From positions 1-15,392 of the forward strand of contig JALRIY010000032.1 in NCBI GenBank assembly GCA_023255285.1: a stretch of 15,392 nucleotides of DNA. The letters are read 5' to 3'. The position numbers and the translations under genes were made by a program. Shown one piece after another: positions 6,540-14,535 of this stretch; position 1 is the stretch's first letter; each line of letters begins with the position of its first letter. Source of the stretch: Algoriphagus sp. GTDB taxonomy: Bacteria > Bacteroidota > Bacteroidia > Cytophagales > Cyclobacteriaceae. The notes below the pieces were generated by a model. The model was not told the origin of the DNA, ran no database searches, and saw only the letters and a list, made by a program, of their open reading frames with translations.

Positions 6540-7829
6540 TTACCGGTTCATCAAGGATTCAATTTCCTCCGCTTCAATGGGAATGTTCTGCATCAAATCC
6601 AAGTAGCCCTGCTCTTGCACTACAATATTATTTTCGATACGAACTGCAAATCCCTCCTCCGGTATATAGATTCCTGGTTCTACCGTAAACACCATTCCTG
6701 CAGAAATCGGGTAATGCATCGTGCCCACATCATGTACATCCAGCCCCAAATGGTGGGAGGTGCCATGCATGAAATACTTTTTATAAGCAGGCCATTTCGG
6801 GTCCTGATTTTTGATGTCAGTTTGATCAATTAATCCCAAGCCTACTAACTCACTTTGCATCACCAACCCCACCTCACGGTGGTAATCCTGAATAGTCACC
6901 CCAGGACGTAGCATGCTAGCTGCCTCTCGTTCTACCCGCAAAACTGCATCGTATACCTGACGCTGCCGCTGGGTGTAGCATCCATTGACGGGAATTGTCC
7001 GAGTCATGTCTGCATTGTAATTGCCGTATTCAGCTGCCACATCCAACAGTAGAAGCTCACCATCTAAGCAAGCTTTGTTATTTTCGATGTAGTGTAATAC
7101 ACAGGCAGATAAGCCCGAGGCAATGATAGGTTCGTAGGCAAAGCCCCGACTACGATTGCGGACAAATTCATGCACTAGTTCTGCCTCGATTTCGTATTCG
7201 GTTACCCCTGGTTGTACCATTCCCAACACCCGTCGAAAACCTTTTTCGGTGATGTCACATGCGATTTGCAGTTGCTGAATCTCTTCGGACTCCTTTACCG
7301 CACGCAAGGCATGAAGAATCGGTGCCGCCCGCTCCAGACGATGAAGCGGATAACGCTCTTTTACAACTTGAATAAATCGGGCATCTCGAGTTTCTACTAC
7401 TACTCCTGCACGCAAGTGCTCGTTGGTATTTAGGTAGATCGAATCAGAAAGATTGACCACTGAATTGAACACCAATTCAAATTCGGAAAGCCAAAGTATC
7501 GTCTCGATTCCAGAAGCTAAAAAAGCCTCCTCCTTGGTGTACTTATGTCCTTCCCATACAGCAATATGCGCATTCGTTTCTCGGAGAAACAAAACCTCAC
7601 GCCAAGCTGGATTGGGACAATCTGGCGCCAACAACAAAATGGTTTCCTCCTGATCGATACCACATAGGTAAAATAAATCGTTATTTTGCCTAAACTTCAT
7701 CGTTCCATCGGCATTGGTTGGCAAAATATCGTTCGCATTGAAAATTGCTACCCCGTTTTTCGCCATTTTTGCGGTAAACTTAGCTCGATTTCGTTGATAC
7801 AATTCTTTCAGTAAGGGAGTGTATTTCAT
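6540..7829 (-). CDS. Xaa-Pro aminopeptidase (aminopeptidase P, M24B)
   Basis: This 429-aa metallopeptidase removes N-terminal residues that precede proline. It has the AMP_N domain (about 1-140, with FRQNNDLFYLCGI) and a pita-bread catalytic domain (about 180-425). All five expected metal ligands are present: D263 (LLLDVAAEYG), D274 (YNADMTRT), H359 in MHGTSHHLGLDVHD, E384 in VEPGIYIP, and E399 in VRIENNIVV. H246 and H355 fit the proton-shuttle positions. Length and composition match cytosolic PepP-type enzymes; no signal peptide is seen. It is a lone minus-strand gene, divergent from the M16 peptidase gene across about 110 bp and closed by its own terminator. A TATCTTGG sequence at about 7852-7845 on the minus strand is a one-mismatch -7 candidate. 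Confidence 0.94.
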   Translation of the reverse strand: MKYTPLLKELYQRNRAKFTAKMAKNGVAIFNANDILPTNADGTMKFRQNNDLFYLCGIDQEETILLLAPDCPNPAWREVLFLRETNAHIAVWEGHKYTKEEAFLASGIETILWLSEFELVFNSVVNLSDSIYLNTNEHLRAGVVVETRDARFIQVVKERYPLHRLERAAPILHALRAVKESEEIQQLQIACDITEKGFRRVLGMVQPGVTEYEIEAELVHEFVRNRSRGFAYEPIIASGLSACVLHYIENNKACLDGELLLLDVAAEYGNYNADMTRTIPVNGCYTQRQRQVYDAVLRVEREAASMLRPGVTIQDYHREVGLVMQSELVGLGLIDQTDIKNQDPKWPAYKKYFMHGTSHHLGLDVHDVGTMHYPISAGMVFTVEPGIYIPEEGFAVRIENNIVVQEQGYLDLMQNIPIEAEEIESLMNR

Positions 7830-7941
7830 GACAGAAAATTTATCTTGCCAAGATAGTAAAATAGCCCATTTCTTTGAATGTAAATTCCTAGAACCACACT
7901 AAAAAGTAACCCCAATTTTTCCAAACTTGGTGACACCTCGT

Positions 7942-9171
7942 ATGCAATTGACTAGTAAAGAGCTTCCCAACGGGATTCGGATTGTCCATCAGGAGATTCC
8001 GCACACCCGCTTGGTGCATTGTGGCTTCATCCTCAATATTGGTAGCCGTGACGAAAACCAAGAACAAGAAGGACTTGCTCATTTTTGGGAACACATGGCC
8101 TTTAAAGGTACCCAAAAGCGAAAAACGTTTCATATCCTAAACCGACTTGAATCCTTGGGGGGTGAACTAAATGCTTATACCACCAAAGAAAAGGTCTGTT
8201 TTTATGCCTCGGTGCTTAAAGAACACTATGCCAAGGCGGCTGAACTCCTCTACGACATTACCTTTCACTCTACCTTCCCTGAAAAGCAAATCGAACGAGA
8301 ACGGCAAGTTATCCTGGAAGAAATGGCCATGTACCGTGATTCTCCTGACGATGCCATTCAAGATGAATTGGATGCGTTAGTATTTGAAAATCACTCCTTA
8401 GGAAGGAACATCCTAGGTACAGAAGAAACAGTAGGCAACTTTCAACACCACGACTTTATTCAATTTATTTCAGAAAGGCTGGACACTTCACAACTAGTTT
8501 TTTCTATTGTAGGCAATATTTCTTTTGAAAAAGCACTACGGCAAATCGAAGGCCCCTTGCGCGAAATTCCAACCAAGCACACCCTCTATACCCGTAGTGG
8601 TTTTCATACCTATCTACCCCAACATAAAACTAGCAAACGCGAAATTTCTCAATCCCTCTGTGCTATCGGCAGACCTGCTTATTCCCTACATGATCCCAAA
8701 CGATACAAACTCTTTTTGTTAAACAATATCCTTGGGGGACCTAGTATGAACAGCCGCTTAAACCTTTCCTTACGCGAAAATTATGGCTATGTCTATAGCG
8801 TGGAATCTTCCTATCAGCCTTTTTCAGATACTGGTTTTTTTGGAATCTATTTTGGAACTGAAGAAAAAACCCTCAAAAAGAGTCTAAGTATCGTACACCG
8901 AGAGCTAGAAAAACTCCGCTCCAAAAAATTAGGAAGCCTCCAACTCCATACCGCCAAAGTACAAGCCATCGGACAAATGGCCATGTCCGAGGAAAATTAC
9001 TCCAGTTTGATGCTTGTCTATGGAAAAAGCCTTCTTGACCATGGGAAAATTGATCCCTTAGACCACATTTTTGATCAAATTCGAAGCACGACTGCAGAAG
9101 AACTTCTAGAAATCGCTCAGGAGATTTTCCAGGTAGACCAACTTACCCAGCTTATTTATACCCCTGTCTGA
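7942..9171 (+). CDS. M16 family zinc metallopeptidase (processing-peptidase-like)
   Basis: This 409-aa protein has two M16 halves. The N-terminal half carries the inverted zinc motif HFWEH (H47, E50, H51) with the third ligand in VILEEMAMYRDSP (E126/E127; E127 is at the usual spacing of about 76 residues). The C-terminal inactive half has NILGGPSMNSRLNLSLRENYGYVYSVESS, the usual glycine-rich R/Y motif that helps bind substrate. The size is that of the mitochondrial-processing-peptidase/PqqL-like single-chain subgroup. There is no evident signal peptide, so it is probably cytoplasmic. The start was set at ATG 7942; in-frame TTG 7927 and GTG 7930 would add only a few residues and cannot be excluded. 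The stop is 1 bp before the methyltransferase ATG, so the two are translationally coupled. The substrate is unknown. Confidence 0.92.
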   Translation: MQLTSKELPNGIRIVHQEIPHTRLVHCGFILNIGSRDENQEQEGLAHFWEHMAFKGTQKRKTFHILNRLESLGGELNAYTTKEKVCFYASVLKEHYAKAAELLYDITFHSTFPEKQIERERQVILEEMAMYRDSPDDAIQDELDALVFENHSLGRNILGTEETVGNFQHHDFIQFISERLDTSQLVFSIVGNISFEKALRQIEGPLREIPTKHTLYTRSGFHTYLPQHKTSKREISQSLCAIGRPAYSLHDPKRYKLFLLNNILGGPSMNSRLNLSLRENYGYVYSVESSYQPFSDTGFFGIYFGTEEKTLKKSLSIVHRELEKLRSKKLGSLQLHTAKVQAIGQMAMSEENYSSLMLVYGKSLLDHGKIDPLDHIFDQIRSTTAEELLEIAQEIFQVDQLTQLIYTPV

Positions 9172-9172
9172 T

Positions 9173-9817
9173 ATGGAATTTATTTCACCCGAACTGCTGG
9201 CTTATTGTGAGGCGCATACCCAAAATGAGGATCCTCTGCTCCTAAAAATTACTCGAGAAACCCAGGCAAAAGTGTTACTTCCACGCATGCTCTCCGGACA
9301 CTTGCAAGGGAAAACTTTGGAGTTCTTCGCCAAAATGCTGCAGCCAACCTCTATCCTAGAAATCGGAACCTTTACTGGGTATTCTGCCATCTGCCTGGCT
9401 CGAGGCCTTGCTCCAGGTGGGAAACTCCTCACCTTGGACATCAACGACGAACTGGAAACGATGGTCCGTGGATTTTTTGAGGAAAGTGGGCTAGCCTCCC
9501 AAATCGACTACCGGCTGGGAAATGCACGGGATCTCCTGCCAACTATTTCTGGACCATTTGATTTAATTTTTATTGATGCGGATAAATTTTTTTATAACAC
9601 TTACTACGAATTGGTGATCGACAAACTAAGACCTGGAGGGTTTATCCTTGCAGACAATGTCCTGTGGTCAGGAAAAATACTTGTGCAAGAGGGCCAAAAA
9701 ATAGATAAAGATACCCAAGCCTTACTGGACTTTAACCGGCAACTTGCCCAAGACCCGCGGGTAGAAACACTCCTACTACCCATTCGCGATGGAATTCTAA
9801 TAGCGAGGAAAAAGTAG
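9173..9817 (+). CDS. Class I SAM-dependent O-methyltransferase (CCoAOMT-like)
   Basis: This 214-aa enzyme transfers a methyl group from S-adenosylmethionine to a hydroxyl on a small substrate, probably a catechol-like compound. The Rossmann motif I is ILEIGTFTGYSA (61-72), followed by acidic D89 on strand 2. The cation-dependent subgroup is indicated by FDLIFIDADK (D135) and FILADNVLWSG (D161, N162), the positions that bind the divalent metal in caffeoyl-CoA methyltransferases. Length is standard. The ATG follows the M16 stop by 1 bp, so the two genes form one unit. This pair is common in Bacteroidota, but a functional link is not obvious. The natural substrate cannot be told from sequence. 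Confidence 0.92.
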   Translation: MEFISPELLAYCEAHTQNEDPLLLKITRETQAKVLLPRMLSGHLQGKTLEFFAKMLQPTSILEIGTFTGYSAICLARGLAPGGKLLTLDINDELETMVRGFFEESGLASQIDYRLGNARDLLPTISGPFDLIFIDADKFFYNTYYELVIDKLRPGGFILADNVLWSGKILVQEGQKIDKDTQALLDFNRQLAQDPRVETLLLPIRDGILIARKK

Positions 9818-9878
9818 ATTTTAAAATTGGGAATCATTTTTGCTTTGATTTAACCAGTGCTAAACCAACCTACATTGA

Positions 9879-11435
9879 ATGAACCCCACTTTTCGCTTCT
9901 GCCTTTTCACCATTTCTCTTTTTTTAATCCACTTTGGTCTCCAAGCACAATTACCACAAGTACCCTTGGAGATGCAATTTGCAGATTTAACGCTACGCAT
10001 CCATCCCCAAGCGCAACGTGAAATTCAACTAGATGTGGATGCACTCTACCGAAATCAAACCTATTTTAACCTCAAAGCTGATCGATTTAATTTATATCTC
10101 CCTATCCTTGAGCGAGAACTTAGGAATCAGGGGGTGCCCGATGAAATCAAATACCTTGTCATTCAAGAAAGTGGACTAGTCCCAGACGCCGTTTCTACTT
10201 CCAATGCGGTTGGATTCTGGCAGTTTAAACAAGGTACTGCAGAAGAAGTAGGCCTTCGGGTAGACAGTCAAATTGACGAGCGAAAAAATATTGCAAAAGC
10301 AACTCGAGGAGCAGCTATATACCTCAAAAAACACCAAAACATTCTCAATAATTGGATGGCCGCCTTGGTCTCCTACCAAATGGGCCTTGGTGGTGCAAAA
10401 GCCTATTTTGGGAATCAATATGCAGGACAAAAACTAGTGGTTGTGGACCGTAATACCCACTGGTACTTTAAAAAGTTTCTAGCGCATAAGGTAGCTTTTG
10501 AAGCTGCTAGAATATCCCTTACCTCCACTACTCCCCGCTTAACCGAAGTGCAAATCCAAGGACCAACTACCTTTACTAGCCTTTCAAAACGTTTCGGAGT
10601 ACCAGAAGCTCAATTAATCGAATTCAATAAATGGGCCGTAAATGGTAAGATTCCCACTGGAAGCCATACCTTATTTTTACTCAAAGGCACGGGACTCCAG
10701 GAGGGGCCAGTGCCTAGCCAAAATCAACCTAGGCAAGCAACTGCTAGCACAAAGAACACTCCGACCTACAAACCGAAAAACTCCTTTCCAAAAATCTCCG
10801 GAAATACGACAAAGGCTACTGAACCCAATCAAATATTAGTCAACAATTTGGAAGGTGTTCAAGCTTCATCTCAGTTACCAGTTAGCGAATTTTCTGAAGA
10901 AATCGGTATCCGTCAAAAACGATTTTTAAAGTTTAATGACCTGCAAGAATCAGAGGTCGTGCAAGAAGGTGGGTACTACTACACCGAAAAAAAGCGCCCT
11001 AGTGCAGCCGTTGCCACCCACATCGTAGAAGCTGGTGAAACCCTTTGGTCCATCTCACAAAAGTATGGCATCCGATTGGCTTCCTTGAAATCAAAAAATA
11101 GAATTCGAAAAGAATCAGATCTTCGCCCGGGTATGATCCTGAATTTGAAGGAATCCAGAAAAAAAGGCGAAGCTATCCCGCAATATATGGAGCCAATTCC
11201 TACCACCCTTTCTCCCAGTACTACTTCAAGCCCAGTGGAATCTACTCCAGTTGAATCTACCGAACAAGTTCCCCCAAGTACACGAGCGCTTGTTCATACC
11301 GTGCGTGCAGGAGAAACCCTGTTTTCAATTTCTAAAAAATACGGGCTTTCTGTGGATGAACTCAAACAGCTAAATGGTATTGGAACCCAAAATTTAATCA
11401 CAGTCGGACAAAAATTACGTATTTTAATTCACTGA
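9879..11435 (+). CDS. MltD-like lytic transglycosylase with LysM domains
   Basis: This 518-aa exported enzyme should cleave peptidoglycan glycan strands to 1,6-anhydro products. A signal peptide covers about residues 1-23 (hydrophobic core CLFTISLFLIHFG, cleavage after LQA). The SLT domain spans about 70-200 with catalytic E97 in YLVIQESGLVPDAVS and the conserved AVGFWQFKQGTAEEVGLRVD and AALVSYQMGLGGAKAYF segments. A divergent LysM-like region lies at about 228-268. Clear LysM repeats follow at about 380-424 (HIVEAGETLWSISQKYGI) and 472-516 (HTVRAGETLFSISKKYGL), separated by Ser/Thr/Pro-rich linkers. There is no lipobox cysteine at the cleavage site, so it is probably soluble periplasmic, unlike E. 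coli MltD. The start is ATG 9879, 61 bp after the methyltransferase; TTGCTTTG at 9840-9847 is a weak -7 candidate. It is probably co-transcribed with the DUF3078 gene 18 bp downstream. Confidence 0.93.
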   Translation: MNPTFRFCLFTISLFLIHFGLQAQLPQVPLEMQFADLTLRIHPQAQREIQLDVDALYRNQTYFNLKADRFNLYLPILERELRNQGVPDEIKYLVIQESGLVPDAVSTSNAVGFWQFKQGTAEEVGLRVDSQIDERKNIAKATRGAAIYLKKHQNILNNWMAALVSYQMGLGGAKAYFGNQYAGQKLVVVDRNTHWYFKKFLAHKVAFEAARISLTSTTPRLTEVQIQGPTTFTSLSKRFGVPEAQLIEFNKWAVNGKIPTGSHTLFLLKGTGLQEGPVPSQNQPRQATASTKNTPTYKPKNSFPKISGNTTKATEPNQILVNNLEGVQASSQLPVSEFSEEIGIRQKRFLKFNDLQESEVVQEGGYYYTEKKRPSAAVATHIVEAGETLWSISQKYGIRLASLKSKNRIRKESDLRPGMILNLKESRKKGEAIPQYMEPIPTTLSPSTTSSPVESTPVESTEQVPPSTRALVHTVRAGETLFSISKKYGLSVDELKQLNGIGTQNLITVGQKLRILIH

Positions 11436-11453
11436 AGCGAATAGCTCTGCCCT

Positions 11454-12446
11454 ATGCGTACTTTTATTCTCCTAACCGGACTCTTTTTTTGCCTTCTCTG
11501 GGCTCCCTTGTGGGCTCAGGATCAAAAAATCGTACCCGATACGGTGATTATTGAACGAGATACTCTTGTCCTATTGGGGGACTCACTTTTGATCCAACAG
11601 CCAGTAAAAGAAACCTTTTGGAAAACTGGGGGAACGTATACCCTAAACGTACAACAAGTTACGTTAAGCAATTGGGCAGCAGGTGGAACAGGCTCTTTTG
11701 CCTTAAATACTGGAACTACACTCTTTGCCAACTATAAAAAAGATAGCAAGGTTTGGGATACACAACTGACCATTAACTTGGGCTTTAACCGGCAAAATGA
11801 GCGCGCTTTTAAAACCCGTAAAACAAATGACAATTTTATTTTCGTCAGCAATTACGGTAGGCAGCTGTCTGAAAAATACTTTTTAACCACCCAATTGGAT
11901 GCACGAACCCAATTGGCAGCAGGGTATAAATATTCCAAGCCCGCAGGTGCTGATCAAGAGATACGAACCAAAATCTCTGATTTACTGGCTCCAGGCTACT
12001 TACAATCCTCTACAGGAATCAACTACAAAAAAACTTTTGCTGACAAAAGTCGACTCTCCATCATATTATCTCCTTTTACGGGACGATTTACACTCGTATT
12101 GAATGATTCCCTAAGCCAAGCTGGTGCTTTTGGAGTCCTCCCTGGAGAAACTGTTCGTGCCGAAGCTGGAATGTCCGTGGCCGTAGGAGGAGTCGATGTC
12201 AACTTACTCGAAAATGTCACTTGGAAATCAGATCTCAACCTATTTTCAAACTACGAACGATTTGGCAACCTAGTGGTCAACTTCAACTCGCTGATTCGAA
12301 TGAAGGTCAATAAATACATTTCAACTCGAATTGAAACCGTGCTTATTTACGACGAAGAAGTACAAATCAAACAGGATGATGGCAGCAGCAAGCAGGCCAT
12401 TCAATTCCAGAATTTGATCAATTTTGGAATTTCGGTAGATTTTTAA
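11454..12446 (+). CDS. DUF3078 outer-membrane protein
   Basis: This 330-aa exported protein has a signal peptide (about 1-21, ending LWAPLWA before QDQK). The DUF3078 signature appears near residues 55-81: an FWKTGG start, Q67/Q68, then LSNWAAGGTGSFAL. The rest alternates hydrophobic and polar residues in beta-strand fashion with aromatic girdles (DTQLTINLGFN, KYFLTTQLDARTQ, RLSIILSPFTGRFTLVL) and ends in a strand finishing with phenylalanine (LINFGISVDF), typical of outer-membrane barrels. DUF3078 is widespread in Bacteroidota and has no assigned function. It follows the transglycosylase by 18 bp, suggesting co-expression of two envelope genes. Its TAA stop overlaps the stop of the convergent dnaX gene in a shared TTAA. 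Confidence 0.9.
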   Translation: MRTFILLTGLFFCLLWAPLWAQDQKIVPDTVIIERDTLVLLGDSLLIQQPVKETFWKTGGTYTLNVQQVTLSNWAAGGTGSFALNTGTTLFANYKKDSKVWDTQLTINLGFNRQNERAFKTRKTNDNFIFVSNYGRQLSEKYFLTTQLDARTQLAAGYKYSKPAGADQEIRTKISDLLAPGYLQSSTGINYKKTFADKSRLSIILSPFTGRFTLVLNDSLSQAGAFGVLPGETVRAEAGMSVAVGGVDVNLLENVTWKSDLNLFSNYERFGNLVVNFNSLIRMKVNKYISTRIETVLIYDEEVQIKQDDGSSKQAIQFQNLINFGISVDF

Positions 12447-13083
12447 AAATCCACATCCAGATCAAACTTCCGCTGCAGCTCCATCAAGGCGGGGTGTTTC
12501 TCTCGTAAAAACTTCAATTTATCCGTGCTAGTATACAATTTACCATTTTCATTTGGAGCTTCCTCCTGTTGAATTACTGTGATGGTAAAGGCACTTGTCC
12601 CAGTAAATTTCCGGACCAAACTAACCAGTTCAGGCTTCATTTTTAAGGCAATATCCTCTTGAATAGAGCCGTTTACCTTCAAGGTAAGCTCTCCTTCCTG
12701 AACTTCAATCTTTTGGTCTAGAATCGCCAGTTCTAGATTTTTTTGAGCAGTTCGGTAAACTTCTTGAATGGAAAAAATGGATTGGTCTAGCAACTCTTGC
12801 GTCAATACAAGTGCAGGCAAAGGCTCTGAGACGGTTTCAATTGGGCCTTTTTTAAACTCCTCTTCCACAAGATTTGCTTCTTCTACTTTTGCCTCTCCCA
12901 CCTTCTTAGTTTGGCTAAAACTACTTGGAATGGTGAAGGTAGATCGAAGTGTACTAGACGCTACCGAAGAAGAAACGGGGCTTGGTCCAGGACCCATGGA
13001 AGGACTTACTAAAGGTTTATCCGTCTCCACGGACTTGGAAATTAAAGGAGGGGTCTCTGTAGAAGAAGGCGCTTCAATCAGGC
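12443..13083 (-). CDS. dnaX: DnaX tau-specific C-terminal region, -1 frame
   Basis: This stretch continues dnaX in the -1 frame after the A10 run at 13084-13093. Joined to the upstream frame it gives a 593-aa tau-like clamp-loader subunit. The first residues after the slip are SLIEAPSSTETPPLIS. There is then a long Pro/Ser/Thr/Glu-rich linker (to about 12860) and a compact C-terminal domain with LDQSIFSIQEVYRTAQKNLEL, KIEVQEGELTLKVNGSIQ and LKFLREKHPALMELQRKFDLDVDF. In tau this region contacts the DNA polymerase III alpha subunit and helicase. There is no stop between the slip site and 12443, and the protein-like composition is continuous, so the region is translated as part of DnaX rather than from its own start (a GTG at 13030 is the first in-frame start codon and lies inside the linker). 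It is convergent with, and overlaps by 4 bp, the DUF3078 gene. Confidence 0.85.
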
Positions 13084-14223
13084 TTTTTTTTTTGCATCCA
13101 CTTCAGCTAGTGTGGCAAGGCGAAACGCTTGGTTTAGTTTAGCCACCTTCATTAACGTCAATTCCACATGTAAGCGCTGGTTTTTGCTTGTCTTGTAGTG
13201 GATGTCACATTGGTTGGCCAGATTTAAAGCTGAAAGTAGGAAAGAAACAGAAGCCTTGCTCGTTTGCTCTAGGTAGCGCCCTTTCACAGATTCAGAGACC
13301 TGGAGTAATTCTACGGTGGCTTCATCTTTAACCACCAAGAGGTCGCGAAGGTGTTCACTCAAGCCTACGATAAAATTATGCCCATCAAAGCCCTTTTTAA
13401 GAATCTCATCGAATAGCAAGAGTGTAGTGGAAATATTCTCCTCGAGGAGTGCCTCTACTACCTTAAAGTAGTAGTCGTAATCCAAAATATTAAGATTGGC
13501 AATGGTCTCTTGGTAGGTTACCTTCTTCCCTGCAGAATAGGTGACGATCAGGTCAAAGATGGATAGCGCATCCCGAAGGGCACCATCAGCTTTGGTCGCG
13601 ATCAGGCGAAGTGCTTCTTCTTCGTAGTCCACCTCTTCCATGCCAGCAATGTATTTGAGGTGCTCGGCTATGTGTTTAATTTGAATTCGGTTAAAGTCAA
13701 ATATCTGGCAACGGGAAAGAATAGTCGGAATGATCTTGTGTTTTTCTGTGGTAGCCAAGATGAAGATGGCATACTTTGGAGGCTCTTCCAAGGTCTTCAA
13801 AAAAGCATTGAAGGCGGCGGTGGAGAGCATGTGCACTTCATCGATGATGTAAACCTTGTATTCTCCTTTCTGAGGGGCGTAGCGTACTTGTTCCACTAGG
13901 TTACGGATATCGTCCACCGAGTTGTTGGAAGCAGCGTCGAGTTCGTAAACATTGAAGGAAGCGTTGTTTTGAAAAGAAACGCAGGCATCACAGGTCCCAC
14001 AAGCTTCAAATTCTTTGGTAATGGATTCGCAGTTGATGGTTTTGGCGAGGATACGAGCGCAGGTAGTTTTTCCTACTCCTCGAGGACCACAAAAAAGAAA
14101 TGCCTGAGCAAGGTGCTTATTTTTAATTGCATTTTGAAGGGTAGTCGTAATGTGTTGCTGCCCAACGACACTCTTAAAATCTGCAGGTCTATATTTTCTT
14201 GCCGAAACAACGAAATTTTCCAT
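13078..14223 (-). CDS. dnaX: DNA polymerase III clamp-loader subunit gamma/tau, zero-frame (gamma-like) product
   Basis: This 381-aa product contains clamp-loader domains I-III. It starts MENFVVSARKYRPADFKSVVGQ. Walker A is GPRGVGKTT (46-54), the zinc module uses C65, C75, C78 and C81, Walker B/DExH is VYIIDEVHML (124-133), sensor 1 is LATTE (156-160), and the SRC motif LSRCQ (169-173) carries the trans-acting arginine finger R171. The collar domain follows to about 370. The frame then reaches an A10 run encoding AKKK and stops immediately (GCC TGA, ending 13078). As in E. coli and Thermus, the stop just after a slippery A-run would give a truncated gamma form, while realignment gives tau (through 12443). 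A chromosome error of one A in the run is the main alternative. The divergent region before the ATG carries TATCTTGC, only a weak -7 candidate. Confidence 0.93.
   Translation of the reverse strand: MENFVVSARKYRPADFKSVVGQQHITTTLQNAIKNKHLAQAFLFCGPRGVGKTTCARILAKTINCESITKEFEACGTCDACVSFQNNASFNVYELDAASNNSVDDIRNLVEQVRYAPQKGEYKVYIIDEVHMLSTAAFNAFLKTLEEPPKYAIFILATTEKHKIIPTILSRCQIFDFNRIQIKHIAEHLKYIAGMEEVDYEEEALRLIATKADGALRDALSIFDLIVTYSAGKKVTYQETIANLNILDYDYYFKVVEALLEENISTTLLLFDEILKKGFDGHNFIVGLSEHLRDLLVVKDEATVELLQVSESVKGRYLEQTSKASVSFLLSALNLANQCDIHYKTSKNQRLHVELTLMKVAKLNQAFRLATLAEVDAKKKA
13084..13093 (-). other. dnaX: A10 slippery run in dnaX (recoding site)
   Basis: On the minus strand the codons read GCA AAA AAA AAA GCC TGA. 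A -1 shift, or one extra A in the mRNA, changes the continuation to AGC CTG ATT GAA and opens the tau frame. The downstream sequence can form only a weak 4-bp GAAG/CTTC hairpin 8 nt after the run, so transcriptional slippage is at least as likely as ribosomal frameshifting. Confidence 0.75.
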
Positions 14224-14310
14224 TGTTGCAAGATATAAAAAAGTAGTTATTCCTTGCTAGGGGATTTGGAATACGGGGAAGAATTTCTTTTCAAGCAAAG
14301 ATGAATTTAA

Positions 14311-14497
14311 AAGTACGAGGCACGAAATACGAAGTACGAGATCTAAGGAAATGTCAAATGCCGAACGCCCAGTGCAGAATGGTGAAGTGGGAAATCCGTA
14401 GCACATACGAATCTCGTGTCACCACGAAATAGAGTCTCGTTTCTTGAATCTCGTTTCTTGCATCTTGATACTAACTACTTGATACTTGATACTAAAT
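14311..14497. repeat. Two oppositely oriented arrays of degenerate 7-bp repeats
   Basis: The gene-free stretch 14224-14535 holds these arrays. At 14311-14338 four heptamers follow each other: AAGTACG, AGGCACG, AAATACG, AAGTACG. At 14435-14497 nine heptamers run in the complementary sense: TCTCGTT, TCTTGAA, TCTCGTT, TCTTGCA, TCTTGAT, ACTAACT, ACTTGAT, ACTTGAT, ACTAAAT. Read in the same sense both arrays fit a YGNWYYT-like unit, and the sequence between them (14339-14434) carries further scattered TACGA/TCTCGT pieces. There are no spacers of CRISPR size and no open frame. The arrays lie between dnaX and the ssrA promoter. Confidence 0.65.
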
Positions 14498-14515
14498 AAT
14501 GAACTTATTTCCACC

Positions 14516-14523
14516 TACCTTTG
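14516..14523 (+). promoter_or_regulatory. -7 element of the ssrA promoter
   Basis: TACCTTTG matches the Bacteroidota TAnnTTTG element 12 bp before the mature tmRNA 5' end, allowing a short leader to be removed by RNase P. No TTTG box is found at the usual 17-23 bp upstream, so the -33 half is weak or absent. Confidence 0.6.
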
Positions 14524-14535
14524 TATTAATTCTAT

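Noticed and set aside
7346..7353. Further GCGGATAA copy
   Set aside because: It lies inside the aminopeptidase coding sequence with no flank similarity to the intergenic copies, so it is a chance 8-bp match.
12443..13030. A separate protein starting at GTG 13030 on the minus strand
   Set aside because: The frame is open upstream to the A10 run and the C-terminal domain is DnaX-like, so it is the tau extension and not an independent gene.
12443..14223. dnaX as a pseudogene broken by frameshift
   Set aside because: dnaX is essential, all motifs are intact, and the break is at a homopolymer directly followed by a stop, as in known gamma/tau recoding sites. A sequencing error is possible, but true decay is unlikely.
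14311..14497. CRISPR array
   Set aside because: Units are 7 bp, degenerate and contiguous with no unique spacers, and there are no cas genes.
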